From contig JAYSEK010000013.1 of the NCBI GenBank assembly GCA_041913905.1, positions 1-64,000 on the forward strand: 64,000 bases of DNA. Reading direction: 5' to 3'. The DNA comes from Roseateles_B sp041913905. Lineage in GTDB: Bacteria; Pseudomonadota; Gammaproteobacteria; Burkholderiales; Burkholderiaceae_C. The translations under genes were made by a program, and so were the position numbers. This document shows, piece by piece, positions 7,907 to 16,694 of this stretch (within the stretch, counting starts at the first letter, position 1; every line of letters starts with the position of its first letter). Under the pieces are notes generated by a model. It was not told the DNA's origin and did no database searches. It saw only the letters and a program-made list of their open reading frames with translations.

Positions 7907-9588
7907 GTTCGACCCCTATTCACGCGCTGGACGAGGCCCTGCTGCATCGCGCCCGCACCGAATGCCAGACCCAAGGCGGCACCATGCTGGAAGCCGTGGC
8001 CCGCTGCCTCGCCCTGGACCTGCCGCAGACGCTGGCCGCCCTGGCGCAGCACTGGGGCCTGCCGACGCTGAACATGCGCGAGCTGCAGGGCATGGCGCCG
8101 GTCTTCGACTGGATCCCCTTCGCGGAATGCGCCCAGCGCGGGCTGCTGTTGCTGCGGGGCGAGCAGGGGCGGGTCCATCTCGTGCTGGCCGACCCCTGGG
8201 ATGTGGCCACGGAGGAATGGGCCGTGCAGCGCTGTGCGGCGCAGGGCGTCGACGTCAGCCTGGCGCTGGCCCAGCCTGACGACGTCAGTGCCTTTCTGGC
8301 GCAGCAGGAAAGGGCCCTGCGCGCCCTGGACGGCTTCGACGGCGGCGGGGCGCAGTCCAGCGAAGAGGACGTGGCGGCGATCATCACGCTGGCCTCCATC
8401 AACGAAGACAGCAACCCGGTGGTGAAGCTGGTCAACTCGACCATCTATGACGCGCTGAAGCTGCAGGCCAGCGACATCCACATGGAGTGCGACGCCGGCT
8501 GGCTGCGCGTGCTGTACCGCATCGACGGCGTGCTGGTGCCCATCACGGAGGTGCAGAGCGCGGAGATGGCCGAGCAGGCCATCTCCCGGATCAAGGTGAT
8601 GGCCGAGCTCGACATCGCCGAGCGGCGCGTGCCCCAGGATGGCCGCTTCAAGGTGCGCATCAATGGGCGCGACATCGACTTCCGCGTCTCCGTGATGCCC
8701 AACATCTTCGGCGAGGATGCCGTGCTGCGCCTGCTGGACCGGCAGGCCCTGACGGAGGAGGCGCGCACCTTGACCCTGGATCGCCTGGGCCTCAGCGGCG
8801 AGGCGATCCATACGCTGCGACGCCTGTCCAGCAAGCCGCATGGCATGGTGCTGGTGACCGGCCCCACGGGCTCCGGCAAAACCACCACGCTGTATGCGGC
8901 GATCACCGAGATCCACACCGGGCGCGACAAGATCGTGACGATCGAAGACCCGGTCGAGTACCGCCTGCCTCGCGTGCTGCAGATTCCCGTGAACGAGAAG
9001 AAGGGGCTGACCTTCGCCCGGGGCCTGCGTTCCATCTTGCGGCACGACCCGGACAAGATCATGGTGGGCGAGATCCGCGACGACGAGACGGCGCAGATCG
9101 CCGTCCAGGCGGCCTTGACCGGGCACCTGGTGTTCACCACGGTCCACGCCAACAACGTGTTCGACGTGCTGGGCCGCTTCCTCCACATGGGGGTCGACGC
9201 CTACAGCTTTGCCGCGGCGCTGAACGGCATCCTGGCGCAGCGCCTGATCCGCCAGAACTGCCCGCATTGCAGCGAACCCATGATGCCGCCGCAGGAGCTG
9301 CTGGATCTCGCGGGGCTGCGGCGGGTCGATGTGCAAGGCTGGAACCTGCGCGCCGGGCGCGGCTGCGGCCATTGCCGGGGCGTGGGCTACAAGGGCCGCA
9401 AGGCCGTGGCCGAACTGCTGGTGCTGGACGACAGGCTGAGGGAAATGATCGCCGAGCGCGCGCCGGTCTCCGCGCTGCGCGCCTATGCGGCGGACCAGCA
9501 GGGTTGGCTCAGCTTGCAGGACACCGCCCTGCGCTGGGTGGCAGACGGGCACACGACGCTGGAGGAGTGGATCCGTGTCGCAGGTTGA
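7903..9588 (+). CDS. gspE: GspE/PilB-like secretion ATPase
   Basis: This 561-residue protein has an N-terminal GspE/MshE-type domain (about residues 20-140) and a hexameric ATPase core. Visible motifs are Walker A GPTGSGKTTT (about residue 320), the Asp box IEDPVEYRLP, Walker B IMVGEIRDDETA (about 386), and the His box region TGHLVFTTVHANN. A tetracysteine zinc site, CPHC and CGHC near residues 453 and 488, marks the GspE/PilB assembly-ATPase branch rather than PilT. It drives pseudopilus growth from the cytoplasmic side. It overlaps gspF by four bases and the next gene by 14. Confidence 0.93.
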   Translation: MSSTPIHALDEALLHRARTECQTQGGTMLEAVARCLALDLPQTLAALAQHWGLPTLNMRELQGMAPVFDWIPFAECAQRGLLLLRGEQGRVHLVLADPWDVATEEWAVQRCAAQGVDVSLALAQPDDVSAFLAQQERALRALDGFDGGGAQSSEEDVAAIITLASINEDSNPVVKLVNSTIYDALKLQASDIHMECDAGWLRVLYRIDGVLVPITEVQSAEMAEQAISRIKVMAELDIAERRVPQDGRFKVRINGRDIDFRVSVMPNIFGEDAVLRLLDRQALTEEARTLTLDRLGLSGEAIHTLRRLSSKPHGMVLVTGPTGSGKTTTLYAAITEIHTGRDKIVTIEDPVEYRLPRVLQIPVNEKKGLTFARGLRSILRHDPDKIMVGEIRDDETAQIAVQAALTGHLVFTTVHANNVFDVLGRFLHMGVDAYSFAAALNGILAQRLIRQNCPHCSEPMMPPQELLDLAGLRRVDVQGWNLRAGRGCGHCRGVGYKGRKAVAELLVLDDRLREMIAERAPVSALRAYAADQQGWLSLQDTALRWVADGHTTLEEWIRVAG

Positions 9589-10933
9589 AGTGAGTCAGCG
9601 CCCGCTGCCCGGGCCGCTGTGCCTGGCGGTGCGGCGCCAGGGCGTGGCCTTGGGCTGGGACGATGCCGGCCAGTGGCGGCAGTGCAGCGTGCCGCTGCCC
9701 GCCGGCGGGGAGCCCGCGGGTGACGGGCGGGCCGGCGTGGACGCTCAAGCAGCGCTGGCAAAGCTGCAGGCCGCGCTCGATCTCGAGACGAAGCCCCGCA
9801 GGGCCGTGGTCCATGTCGTGTTCGAGTCGCCTTGGCTGATGCACATGACGGTGCCCTGGTCGGCCCAGCTGCTCCACGGCGATCAGGCCACCGCCTATGT
9901 GCGGCGCTGTGCTGTTGAGGCGGGCTGGGATCTGGCGCAATGGGACGTGCGCGTGGACGATGCGCCCTATGAGCAGCCGCGCGTCGCCGTGGCCTACCCG
10001 CAGCAGTGGCTGGCCGCGCTGCAGGCCTGGGTGCAGGCGCAGGGCTGGCAGCTGGGCCGCGTCACCGGCCTGAGTGTGCTGGCCTGGGATCTGGCGAGGC
10101 AGCATCAGGATGCCGTGCGCCAGCTGGTGGTGCTGGGGGAGCAGGACACCCTGTTCATCGCCGGCGGCGCGCGCATGGAGTCCGTGCATGCGCTGCTGGC
10201 GCAGACGCCCCTGCCGCGTGACGAGGAAGTGCTCCGGCAATGGCAACGCCTGCGGTGGCGCCAGCCGTCCTGGACCGATGACGCGCAACAGCTGCATGCC
10301 TTGGTGGCGGCGGCTGACGAGCCGGTCCCGGACTCGCCCGGCAACGGCCCGCTGAACTGGCTGGCCAGCCGCCGCGACGAGGGCCTGCCGGCGCTTTGCT
10401 GGCTGCACAGCTGGGCCCGCTCGCGCAGCGCGCTGGACTGGAAGACGCCGAGGCCCCAGGGCCTGCTGCTGCACGCCGTCGCCATGGCCGCGCTGCTGGC
10501 CCTCTCGGCGGTGGCGCTGGCGGACGTGGCGCGCATGCATGGGCGTGAGACCGCGCTGGCGGCGCAGATGAGCCAGCGGTCTGCCGCGCTGCCGGAAACC
10601 GACACGAAGGCTCGTCGGCCCGACGAAGGGGTGGGCGAGGCGCTGGCCCAGCTGCAGGCGCCCTATGCAGAGCTGCTGGCCGCCCTGCTGCCGCCGCGCG
10701 ACATCGAGGTGGCCTTGCTGAACCTGGAATTCGGCCAGAGCCAGGGCGGTACCGCAGCCCGGCAGGTCAAGCTTCAACTGGAAGGGCGGTCCGCCCTGGA
10801 CATGACGCGCTACATGGCCTACCTGGAGGACCGCAAACCGCTGGGCCCGGTGGTGCTGACCCAGCATGCGCTGCAGCAGGACAAGGCCGAGGCGCGCTAT
10901 CGATTCACGCTGGAGGTGGCATGGCATCGTTGA
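9575..10933 (+). CDS. GspL/PilMN-like inner-membrane assembly protein
   Basis: The product is 452 residues from a GTG at 9575, chosen because GGAGGAG lies eight bases upstream inside the end of gspE. Longer in-frame starts would overlap gspE further and give a low-complexity Arg-rich N-terminus. The first ~290 residues look like a divergent actin-like cytoplasmic domain (PilM or GspL cytoplasmic type). One membrane helix follows near residues 296-320 (LLLHAVAMAALLALSAVALA). The rest is a coiled-coil and ferredoxin-like periplasmic part with the PilN/GspL ending seen in fimbrial assembly proteins. It would bind GspE and hold the platform. Sequence identity to the named families is weak, so the assignment rests on architecture and operon position. 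Confidence 0.72.
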   Translation: MSQVEVSQRPLPGPLCLAVRRQGVALGWDDAGQWRQCSVPLPAGGEPAGDGRAGVDAQAALAKLQAALDLETKPRRAVVHVVFESPWLMHMTVPWSAQLLHGDQATAYVRRCAVEAGWDLAQWDVRVDDAPYEQPRVAVAYPQQWLAALQAWVQAQGWQLGRVTGLSVLAWDLARQHQDAVRQLVVLGEQDTLFIAGGARMESVHALLAQTPLPRDEEVLRQWQRLRWRQPSWTDDAQQLHALVAAADEPVPDSPGNGPLNWLASRRDEGLPALCWLHSWARSRSALDWKTPRPQGLLLHAVAMAALLALSAVALADVARMHGRETALAAQMSQRSAALPETDTKARRPDEGVGEALAQLQAPYAELLAALLPPRDIEVALLNLEFGQSQGGTAARQVKLQLEGRSALDMTRYMAYLEDRKPLGPVVLTQHALQQDKAEARYRFTLEVAWHR

Positions 10934-11523
10934 AGCACTACGGCCGTCTGCACGGGCAGTGGCGGTGGAGGCTGGTGGCTGCGGCAGCGCGCCTGCGCAG
11001 GGCGTGGGGCGGCTGGGCCTGGGCCTGGGGGGGCGCCGGTACGGCGCTGCTGGGCGCTGCGCTGCTTTGGGGCTTGCAGACCCAGCGGCTGGAGCAGCTG
11101 CAGCAGGTATGGCGTGAACGCAAGATCGGGACGCCTGTCGCCGCGCCTGCCGATGTCGACGACAGGACGCATGGCGACGCTGCCTTCCAGGCCCGCCTGG
11201 CCAGGCGGCCGGAGATCGCCGAGCTGCTGGGGCAGCTGCTGACGCAGGCCACGGCGCTGGGTCTGCATGTCGACGGAGGCAGCTACCAGTGGCAGCAGCG
11301 CGGCCAGGAGCGCTTCAAGCGCTTCACGATGAGCTTTCCGATGAAGGGCGCAGCACCGCAGCTGTTCGAGTTCATCAGGGAGGCCCGGCGTCTGCACCCC
11401 GGCCTGGCGCTCGAGGCGGCGGCCATCAAGCGGGGCAGTGTGGATGCTGAACTGGTGGAGGCGCAGCTCCGCTGGGTGCTGTACGTCGCGCCGGACGCCG
11501 AGCTGGCCGGGAGGAAGCCATGA
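10921..11523 (+). CDS. PilO/GspM-like periplasmic assembly protein
   Basis: This 200-residue protein has a basic N-terminus, a single membrane helix about residues 34-52 (GTALLGAALLWGLQTQ), a short coiled-coil (RLEQLQQVWRERK) and a periplasmic domain. The domain ends in a ferredoxin-like fold pattern (RFTMSFPMKGAAPQLFEFIREARR). This is the shape of PilO and GspM, which pair with PilN/GspL. The gene overlaps its upstream neighbour by 13 bases and shares ATGA with the next gene. Confidence 0.65.
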   Translation: MASLKHYGRLHGQWRWRLVAAAARLRRAWGGWAWAWGGAGTALLGAALLWGLQTQRLEQLQQVWRERKIGTPVAAPADVDDRTHGDAAFQARLARRPEIAELLGQLLTQATALGLHVDGGSYQWQQRGQERFKRFTMSFPMKGAAPQLFEFIREARRLHPGLALEAAAIKRGSVDAELVEAQLRWVLYVAPDAELAGRKP

Positions 11524-12089
11524 GCCGGGCCCAGTCGTGGCGCCGTGCCGGGCTGGCCGCCTTGCTGGCCGGCGTTCTCTATGCCGCCTGGACCGCGCCA
11601 CCCGCGGCCGACCCGGTGGTGGGGCCCGTGGAGCGGGGCGCCAGGCCGGTGAGGCCGGCAGACAGCAGCGATCCGGCGGCGCAGTTGGCGCAGGTGGCAT
11701 CCGGCACGCCGGCCGCCCCCGCGGGCAGTCCGCCCCATGCGCCGGATGACGAGGCCCCCTGGCGGCAACCCTTTGCCGTGCCCGCCTGGGCCCAGCCGCA
11801 CGAGTCGCACGCCAGCGAGGTGCCGCCAACGCCTGCGGCCAAGGTCGCGGTGCAGGAGGTGGTCGCGCCGAGCGCTGCGCCGCCCCTGCCATTCAAGGCG
11901 CTGGGCCGCTACGAGGACGAGCGCGGGCCCGTCGCCTTGCTGCTGCATTTCGATCAAAGCCTGATCGCTCGCCCGGGCGACAAGGTCGCCGATGTCTACC
12001 AGCTGGAAGCCATTCGCGACCAGACGGCCGTCTTCACGCACCTGCCCACGCAGACGCGCCAAACCCTTGAAATCTCCAGTCCCCCATGA
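11520..12089 (+). CDS. PilP/GspC-like secretin-linking protein
   Basis: This 189-residue protein has an N-terminal membrane anchor (residues 9-25), a long Pro/Ala-rich linker to about residue 120, and a small beta domain. That domain includes FKALGRYEDERGPVALLLHF and GDKVADVYQLEAI, which resembles the homology region of GspC/PilP that docks on the secretin N0 domain. The short C-terminus lacks a PDZ domain, so it is nearer PilP-type than full GspC. It overlaps the secretin gene by four bases, consistent with a partner role. Confidence 0.65.
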   Translation: MSRAQSWRRAGLAALLAGVLYAAWTAPPAADPVVGPVERGARPVRPADSSDPAAQLAQVASGTPAAPAGSPPHAPDDEAPWRQPFAVPAWAQPHESHASEVPPTPAAKVAVQEVVAPSAAPPLPFKALGRYEDERGPVALLLHFDQSLIARPGDKVADVYQLEAIRDQTAVFTHLPTQTRQTLEISSPP

Positions 12090-14386
12090 AAACCCCCTTT
12101 GAAGCGGCGCCCGCGCGCGTGCGCGCCTGGACCCTGTCACTGTCGCTCCTGATGCTGCTGTCGCTGTCGGGATGTGCGGGTGATGCCGCGTTCCGTGAGG
12201 GTCAGGTCTTGCTGGCCCAGGGCCAGCCGGAAGCGGGCCTGGCGAAGCTGCAGCAGGCCGTGCAGGAGTCGCCGCGCAATGCCGAGTTCCGGATGGAGCT
12301 GCTGCGCCAGCGCGAGGCGGTGCTGCGCCGCAGCCTGGCCGCGGCGTCGGTGGAGGTGTCGGCCGGGCACCTGAGCGAAGCAGAGAAGCTCTATCAGAAG
12401 GTCCTGAGCCTGGATGCCGACAACGCCATGGCACGCCAGGGCCTGCGCGACCTGCTCCGGGATCGCCGGCATCAGCAGTTGCTGGGGGAGGTCGAGAAGG
12501 ATCTGAAGGCGAGTTCGGCCGAGTCCCTGCCGCTCACCGCCGCCAAGCTGCGCCAGGTGCTGCAGGAGAATCCTCGCAACACGGCCGCCCAGTACTGGCA
12601 GGCGCGGCTGGAGGAGCTGGAGCAGCAGCAGGCCGGTCCGGACAAGCGGTTGGCCGCGGCCTATCGCAAGCCGGTGTCCCTGGAGTTCCGCGATGCGCCG
12701 CTGAAGTCCATCCTGGAGGTGCTGGCCAAGGTGGCCGGGCTGAACTTCTTCTACGACCGGGACGTGCGGCCCGACTTGCGCGCGACGGTGATCGCCAAGC
12801 AGACGACGGTGGAGGATGCCCTGCGTCTGCTGCTCACGACCAACCAGCTGGAGCAGCGCGTGCTGAACGCCAACTCCGTGCTGATCTATCCCGCCACGCC
12901 GCAGAAGCTCAAGGAATACCAGGCGCTGTCCGTCCGGACCTTCTTTCTCGCCAACGGCGATGTGAAGGCGGTCTCCAACCTGCTCAAGACCATCATGAAG
13001 GCCAAGGACATGGTGGTGGACGAGCGCATCGGGACCATCGTCATCCGCGACACGCCGGAAGCGCTGAAGCTGGCGGAGCGCATCGTGGCGCTCCATGACG
13101 TGGCCGATCCCGAAGTCATGCTGGAGGTGGAGATCCTGGAGGTCAAGCGGTCCAGGCTCATGGAGCTGGGTGTGCAGTGGCCGGGCCAGCTGAGCCTGGC
13201 TCCGCTGACCACCGGCACCGAGGCGCTGACGCTGAGCCAGCTGGCCCATCTCAAGCCGTCCGGCGTGAAGGCGACGGTTGGCGCGGTGGCCATCAACGCG
13301 CGCAAGGAGGACCAGGACGCCAACATCCTGGCGAACCCGCGGATCCGCGTCAGGAACAAGGAGAAGGCCAAGATCCAGATCGGCGACAAGGTGCCGGTCA
13401 TCACGACCACGTCGACGTCGACGGGCTTCGTGTCCGAGTCCGTCAGCTACGTGGACGTGGGGCTGAAGCTGGAGGTCGAACCCCAGATCCGGCTGGACCA
13501 GGAGGTGGCGATCAAGGTGAACCTGGAGGTCTCCAACCTGGTCCGCGAGATTGTCAGCAAGACCGGGACGCTGTCCTACCAGATCGGGCAGCGCGCCGCT
13601 TCCACGACCCTGCAGCTGCGCGACGGCGAGACGCAGGTGCTGGCGGGACTGATCAACTCCGAGGAGCGCGTCGGGTCGAACAAGGTGCCGGGGCTGGGCG
13701 AGCTGCCGGTCGCGGGACGCCTGTTCGGCAGCTCCAAGGACGACGCGCAGCGCAGCGAGATCCTGTTGTCCATCACGCCGCGCATCCTGCGCTCCTTGCA
13801 GCGACCCTCGGTGCTGCAGGCGGAGCTGGCGTCGGGCACGGATGCGGCCATTGGTGCGCCGGAGTTGCGCCTGGAGTCGCTGCCGGAGCTGCCCGCCAAG
13901 GCGGAAGGCGCGCCGCCCGCCGCGGCGGCCGGACCCAAGCCCGCCGAAAACGTCGGGAGCGAGCGCCCGGGGGCGGGCGTTCAGCTCAAATGGCAGGGCC
14001 CCGGCGCCGTCCGCGTGGGCGAGCAGTTCACCGTGACGCTGCAGATGAGCGCTGAGCAGCCCGTGCAGGGCCTGCCGCTGGTCGTCTCCTTCGATCCCAA
14101 GCTCATGCAGCCGGTCGCGGTGCAGGAAGGGGCCTACTTCAAGCAGGGGGGCGGGAGCACGGCTTTCAGCCAGCGCCTGGATCTCGGACAGGGCAAGGTC
14201 TTCGCCGCCATCACCAGAGATGGTGCCAACGGCGTCAACGGCCGTGGCGAGGTGCTCCACATCACCTTCCGCGCCGTGGCTGCCGCCGCCAGCGCCGGCA
14301 TTGCCATCAGCTCGGCCTCGCCCACGCCGGAGCAAGGTCTGGCGCGTCCGCTGCCCCTGACCCATACGCTTGCCGTCACGCCATGA
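12086..14386 (+). CDS. gspD: Lipoprotein secretin with N-terminal TPRs and C-terminal cohesin-like domain
   Basis: This 766-residue protein has a lipoprotein signal ending LSLSGC with the lipidated Cys at 30. Residues about 32-130 form TPR-like helices. The N0/STN-like domain is near 195-275 (EFRDAPLKSILEVLAKVAGLNFF) and an N1 ring domain near 280-350. The secretin core spans about 355-575, with DANILANPRIRVRNKEKAKIQIGDKVP and the late motif ETQVLAGLINSEE leading to SEILLSITPRIL. After a Pro/Ala linker, residues ~640-765 look like a cohesin-type beta-sandwich (VRVGEQFTVTLQMSAE, VVSFDPKLMQPV, GEVLHITFRAVA). It forms the outer-membrane gate. The N2/N3 rings of full GspD are missing, as in MSHA-type secretins. 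The start shares ATGA with the PilP-like gene. Confidence 0.9.
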   Translation: MKTPFEAAPARVRAWTLSLSLLMLLSLSGCAGDAAFREGQVLLAQGQPEAGLAKLQQAVQESPRNAEFRMELLRQREAVLRRSLAAASVEVSAGHLSEAEKLYQKVLSLDADNAMARQGLRDLLRDRRHQQLLGEVEKDLKASSAESLPLTAAKLRQVLQENPRNTAAQYWQARLEELEQQQAGPDKRLAAAYRKPVSLEFRDAPLKSILEVLAKVAGLNFFYDRDVRPDLRATVIAKQTTVEDALRLLLTTNQLEQRVLNANSVLIYPATPQKLKEYQALSVRTFFLANGDVKAVSNLLKTIMKAKDMVVDERIGTIVIRDTPEALKLAERIVALHDVADPEVMLEVEILEVKRSRLMELGVQWPGQLSLAPLTTGTEALTLSQLAHLKPSGVKATVGAVAINARKEDQDANILANPRIRVRNKEKAKIQIGDKVPVITTTSTSTGFVSESVSYVDVGLKLEVEPQIRLDQEVAIKVNLEVSNLVREIVSKTGTLSYQIGQRAASTTLQLRDGETQVLAGLINSEERVGSNKVPGLGELPVAGRLFGSSKDDAQRSEILLSITPRILRSLQRPSVLQAELASGTDAAIGAPELRLESLPELPAKAEGAPPAAAAGPKPAENVGSERPGAGVQLKWQGPGAVRVGEQFTVTLQMSAEQPVQGLPLVVSFDPKLMQPVAVQEGAYFKQGGGSTAFSQRLDLGQGKVFAAITRDGANGVNGRGEVLHITFRAVAAAASAGIAISSASPTPEQGLARPLPLTHTLAVTP

Positions 14387-14871
14387 ATCCGGTCCGCCTG
14401 CCCGGCCGCGGTCGGGGCTTCACCTTCGTCGAACTGCTGGTGTGCTTGGCCATCATGTCGGTGCTCGCCCTGGTCTCCGTGCCCATGGCGCAAGTGGCCG
14501 TGCAGCGGCAGAAGGAGCAGGAGCTGCGTCGCGCGCTGATGGAGATCCGCAGCGCGCTGGACGCCTACAAGCGGGCGGCCGAGCAGGGGCGCATCGCCTT
14601 GAAGGTGGGGGACTCCGGCTATCCCAGAAGCCTGCAGACGCTGGTGGACGGTGTGGAGGACCAGCGCAGCCCGGTCAGGAAGCGCCTCTATTTCCTGCGC
14701 CGCCTGCCCAAGGACCCCTTCGCGCCGGAGGAGCTCAGCGCGCAGGACTCCTGGGCGCTGCGGAGCTATGCGTCGCCGGCGGATGATCCGAAGCCCGGTG
14801 ACGACATCTACGACGTCTTTTCGAAATCGGAGCGCAAGGGCCTCAACGGGGTTGCGTATCGCCAATGGTAG
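14383..14871 (+). CDS. Pseudopilin, GspG-type fold with conventional cleavage site
   Basis: This 162-residue protein has a short basic leader ending RGRG and then FTFVELLVCLAIMSVLAL, a textbook prepilin peptidase site with Gly at -1 and Glu at +5. The helix is followed by a charged stretch (RQKEQELRRALMEIRSALDAYK) and a C-terminal part containing LPKDPFAPEEL and a final YDVFSKSERKGLNGVAY. Such proteins occur as minor pseudopilins in MSHA- and T2SS-like clusters. It shares ATGA with the secretin gene and overlaps the next gene by seven bases. Confidence 0.85.
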   Translation: MNPVRLPGRGRGFTFVELLVCLAIMSVLALVSVPMAQVAVQRQKEQELRRALMEIRSALDAYKRAAEQGRIALKVGDSGYPRSLQTLVDGVEDQRSPVRKRLYFLRRLPKDPFAPEELSAQDSWALRSYASPADDPKPGDDIYDVFSKSERKGLNGVAYRQW

Positions 14872-15254
14872 CTACAGCTCGTCGCGGGATCAGCGCCTTC
14901 ACACTGATCGAAATGCTGCTGGTCATGGTGGTGCTGGCCATGCTGCTGACCCTGTCTGTGCCCCGGTACTTCAGCTCGCTCGACAAGGGCAAGGAAGTGG
15001 TCCTGGCAGAGAACCTGCGGGTGACACGGATCGGCATCGACAAGTTCTTCGCGGACCGCGGGCGCTACCCGGATTCCCTGGAGGAGCTGGTCGAGGCCAG
15101 GTATCTGTCGGCCCTGCCCTGGGACCCCGTGCTGGAAAGCCAGACGGCCTGGGTGCTGGTGGCGCCGCCCAATGGGGAGAATGGCCGCGTGGGCGACCTG
15201 CGCAGCGGCGCGCCGGGCCATGGCAAGTCAGGCAAGGCCTATGCGGAGCTCTAG
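14865..15254 (+). CDS. Pseudopilin with Ala at the -1 cleavage position
   Basis: This 129-residue protein has the leader MVATARRGISA, then FTLIEMLLVMVVLAMLL with Glu at +5. The -1 residue is Ala instead of Gly. The soluble part has GRYPDSLEELVEARYLSALPWDP and a Gly-rich C-terminal loop with GDLRSGAPG, a compact GspG-like pattern. The ATG overlaps the previous stop codon. It probably contributes to the pseudopilus as a minor or alternative subunit. Confidence 0.82.
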   Translation: MVATARRGISAFTLIEMLLVMVVLAMLLTLSVPRYFSSLDKGKEVVLAENLRVTRIGIDKFFADRGRYPDSLEELVEARYLSALPWDPVLESQTAWVLVAPPNGENGRVGDLRSGAPGHGKSGKAYAEL

Positions 15255-15771
15255 AAGGCACGCCCGCCGCCAGCGCGGCTTCACCTATGTCTGGCTGCTG
15301 CTATGCGTTGCCGCGCTGGGGCTGGGCCTGGTCCAGGTGGTGGAGTCCGCCTCCCTGGCCAGCGGACGCGAGAAGGAGCGCGAGCTGCTGTACATCGGCC
15401 AGCAGTTCAGACAGGCGATCGACAGCTACCAGCAAGCCTCGCCGGATCCGAAGCTCAGGGAGCTGCCCCCGTCGCTGCAGGCCTTGCTCGAGGATCGCCG
15501 CGGCGGGCAGCTGCGCCGACACCTGCGCAAGATCTATGTGGACCCCATGACCGGCAAGGCGGAGTGGGGCCTGGTCCGCGTCGGCGCGGCCGTGGCGGGC
15601 GTGCATTCGCTCTCCAATCAGCATCCCATCAAGCAGGAGAACTTTGAGCCCGCGGATCGTGCGCTGACCGGAAAGCAGCGCTACGCGGAGTGGGTGTTCG
15701 CGGCGTCAGCGGCCGACGCGGCGTCGCTTCCGGCCGCGTCCGCATCGTCAACGACGCCCTCATCGAGGTAG
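15241..15771 (+). CDS. Pseudopilin-like protein lacking Glu+5
   Basis: The product is 176 residues from an ATG at 15241 that overlaps the previous gene by 14 bases; a longer in-frame reading from 15172 lies inside that gene and is rejected. The leader RRHARRQRG is followed by FTYVWLLLCVAALGLGLVQ. The hydrophobic helix and Gly at -1 are present, but position +5 is Trp, not Glu. In T2SS, the tip pseudopilin GspK also lacks Glu+5. The soluble part contains LPPSLQALLEDRRGG and KIYVDPMTGKAEWGLV, a pattern I associate with MSHA-like cluster proteins. A tip or capping role is an inference. The C-terminus is a low-complexity Ala/Ser tail. Confidence 0.75.
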   Translation: MRSSRRHARRQRGFTYVWLLLCVAALGLGLVQVVESASLASGREKERELLYIGQQFRQAIDSYQQASPDPKLRELPPSLQALLEDRRGGQLRRHLRKIYVDPMTGKAEWGLVRVGAAVAGVHSLSNQHPIKQENFEPADRALTGKQRYAEWVFAASAADAASLPAASASSTTPSSR

Positions 15772-15779
15772 ATTTGGAC

Positions 15780-16694
15780 ATGATGGCTAACATCAAAAAT
15801 GCGCTCCCTTTTCTGCTGATGGCCGGTGTGGTGCTGCTGGGTCCGGCCGCGTCCGCGCTGGCGCAGGCGCCGCATGGCATGGACGTGCTGGCCGGCATTG
15901 CGCAGTACACCGGCGAATGCCCCAAGAACCCAGTGGAGTCGAAGACCACCGCCAAGGTGCCGAAGGGGGGGCGAAGTCCCCTGGCTGCCGACCGCGCCTG
16001 CGTCGTCGAGCTCCCGGGCTACCTGAAGTCCCATCCGGAGGCGCTGCTCGTCGACCTTCGCCTCCCGGCCGAGTTCGATCGCGGGCATGCCGCCGGTGCG
16101 ATCAACGTGAGTCCCGCGGAGCTGCTGTCCAAGCCCTACTGGCGGCGGAAGGCCTTGCTGGTCCTGGGCAAGGGCAAGGCCGAGCCGGAGCTGACGGACC
16201 TGTGCTACGCCCTGCGCGAGAACGGCTATGGGCAGGTCGCCATTGCCGACGGCGGTGTGATCGCCTGGGCGCGGCTGGGTCTGCCCTGGGCGGGCATGGC
16301 ACTGGACCTGGAGCAGGCGCTGGAGCTGACGCCCGAGGAGTTCCTGCTCGAGATGCAGGACCCGAGGCAGCAGCTCTATGTCAGTGCCGAGATGGGCGCG
16401 CTGCTCAAACGCTATCCGCATGCGGCACCGCTGTCCGCGGCCTTGTCGAAGGTGTCTGCCGGAGCGAAGCGCCCTGCCCGAAAGGACGCCGCGGTCGACG
16501 CCAGACGAGTCATTTTTGCGGTCGACCGCGAGCCCGGCCTGGACCAGCTTCGCGCCCTGAATGCCGTAGAGCCGGCATCGATGGGCTTTGTCTACACCGG
16601 GGGTGAGCCTGGCATCGCCGAGCATGCGAAGCTGGTCGGGCAGGGCGACAAGTTGCAAAGACTGGGCCCCAAGCGACTGGGATGCGGGCTTTGA
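15780..16694 (+). CDS. Secreted rhodanese-fold protein without catalytic cysteine
   Basis: The product is 304 residues from the first of two adjacent ATGs, with GAGGTAG eight bases upstream. A signal peptide is clear (LLMAGVVLLGPAASALAQA). Residues about 75-180 follow the rhodanese fold: LLVDLRLPAEFDRGHAAGAINV and later YGQVAIADGGVIAWARLGLPWAG. The loop where the active-site Cys belongs reads LVLGKGKAEPE, so sulfur transfer is not expected and a binding or structural role is more likely. A second, shorter rhodanese-like half may follow (RVIFAVDREPG... GFVYTGGEPG). It begins eight bases after the last pseudopilin gene and overlaps the transglutaminase-like gene by 13 bases, so it belongs to the secretion operon. 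Confidence 0.75.
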   Translation: MMANIKNALPFLLMAGVVLLGPAASALAQAPHGMDVLAGIAQYTGECPKNPVESKTTAKVPKGGRSPLAADRACVVELPGYLKSHPEALLVDLRLPAEFDRGHAAGAINVSPAELLSKPYWRRKALLVLGKGKAEPELTDLCYALRENGYGQVAIADGGVIAWARLGLPWAGMALDLEQALELTPEEFLLEMQDPRQQLYVSAEMGALLKRYPHAAPLSAALSKVSAGAKRPARKDAAVDARRVIFAVDREPGLDQLRALNAVEPASMGFVYTGGEPGIAEHAKLVGQGDKLQRLGPKRLGCGL

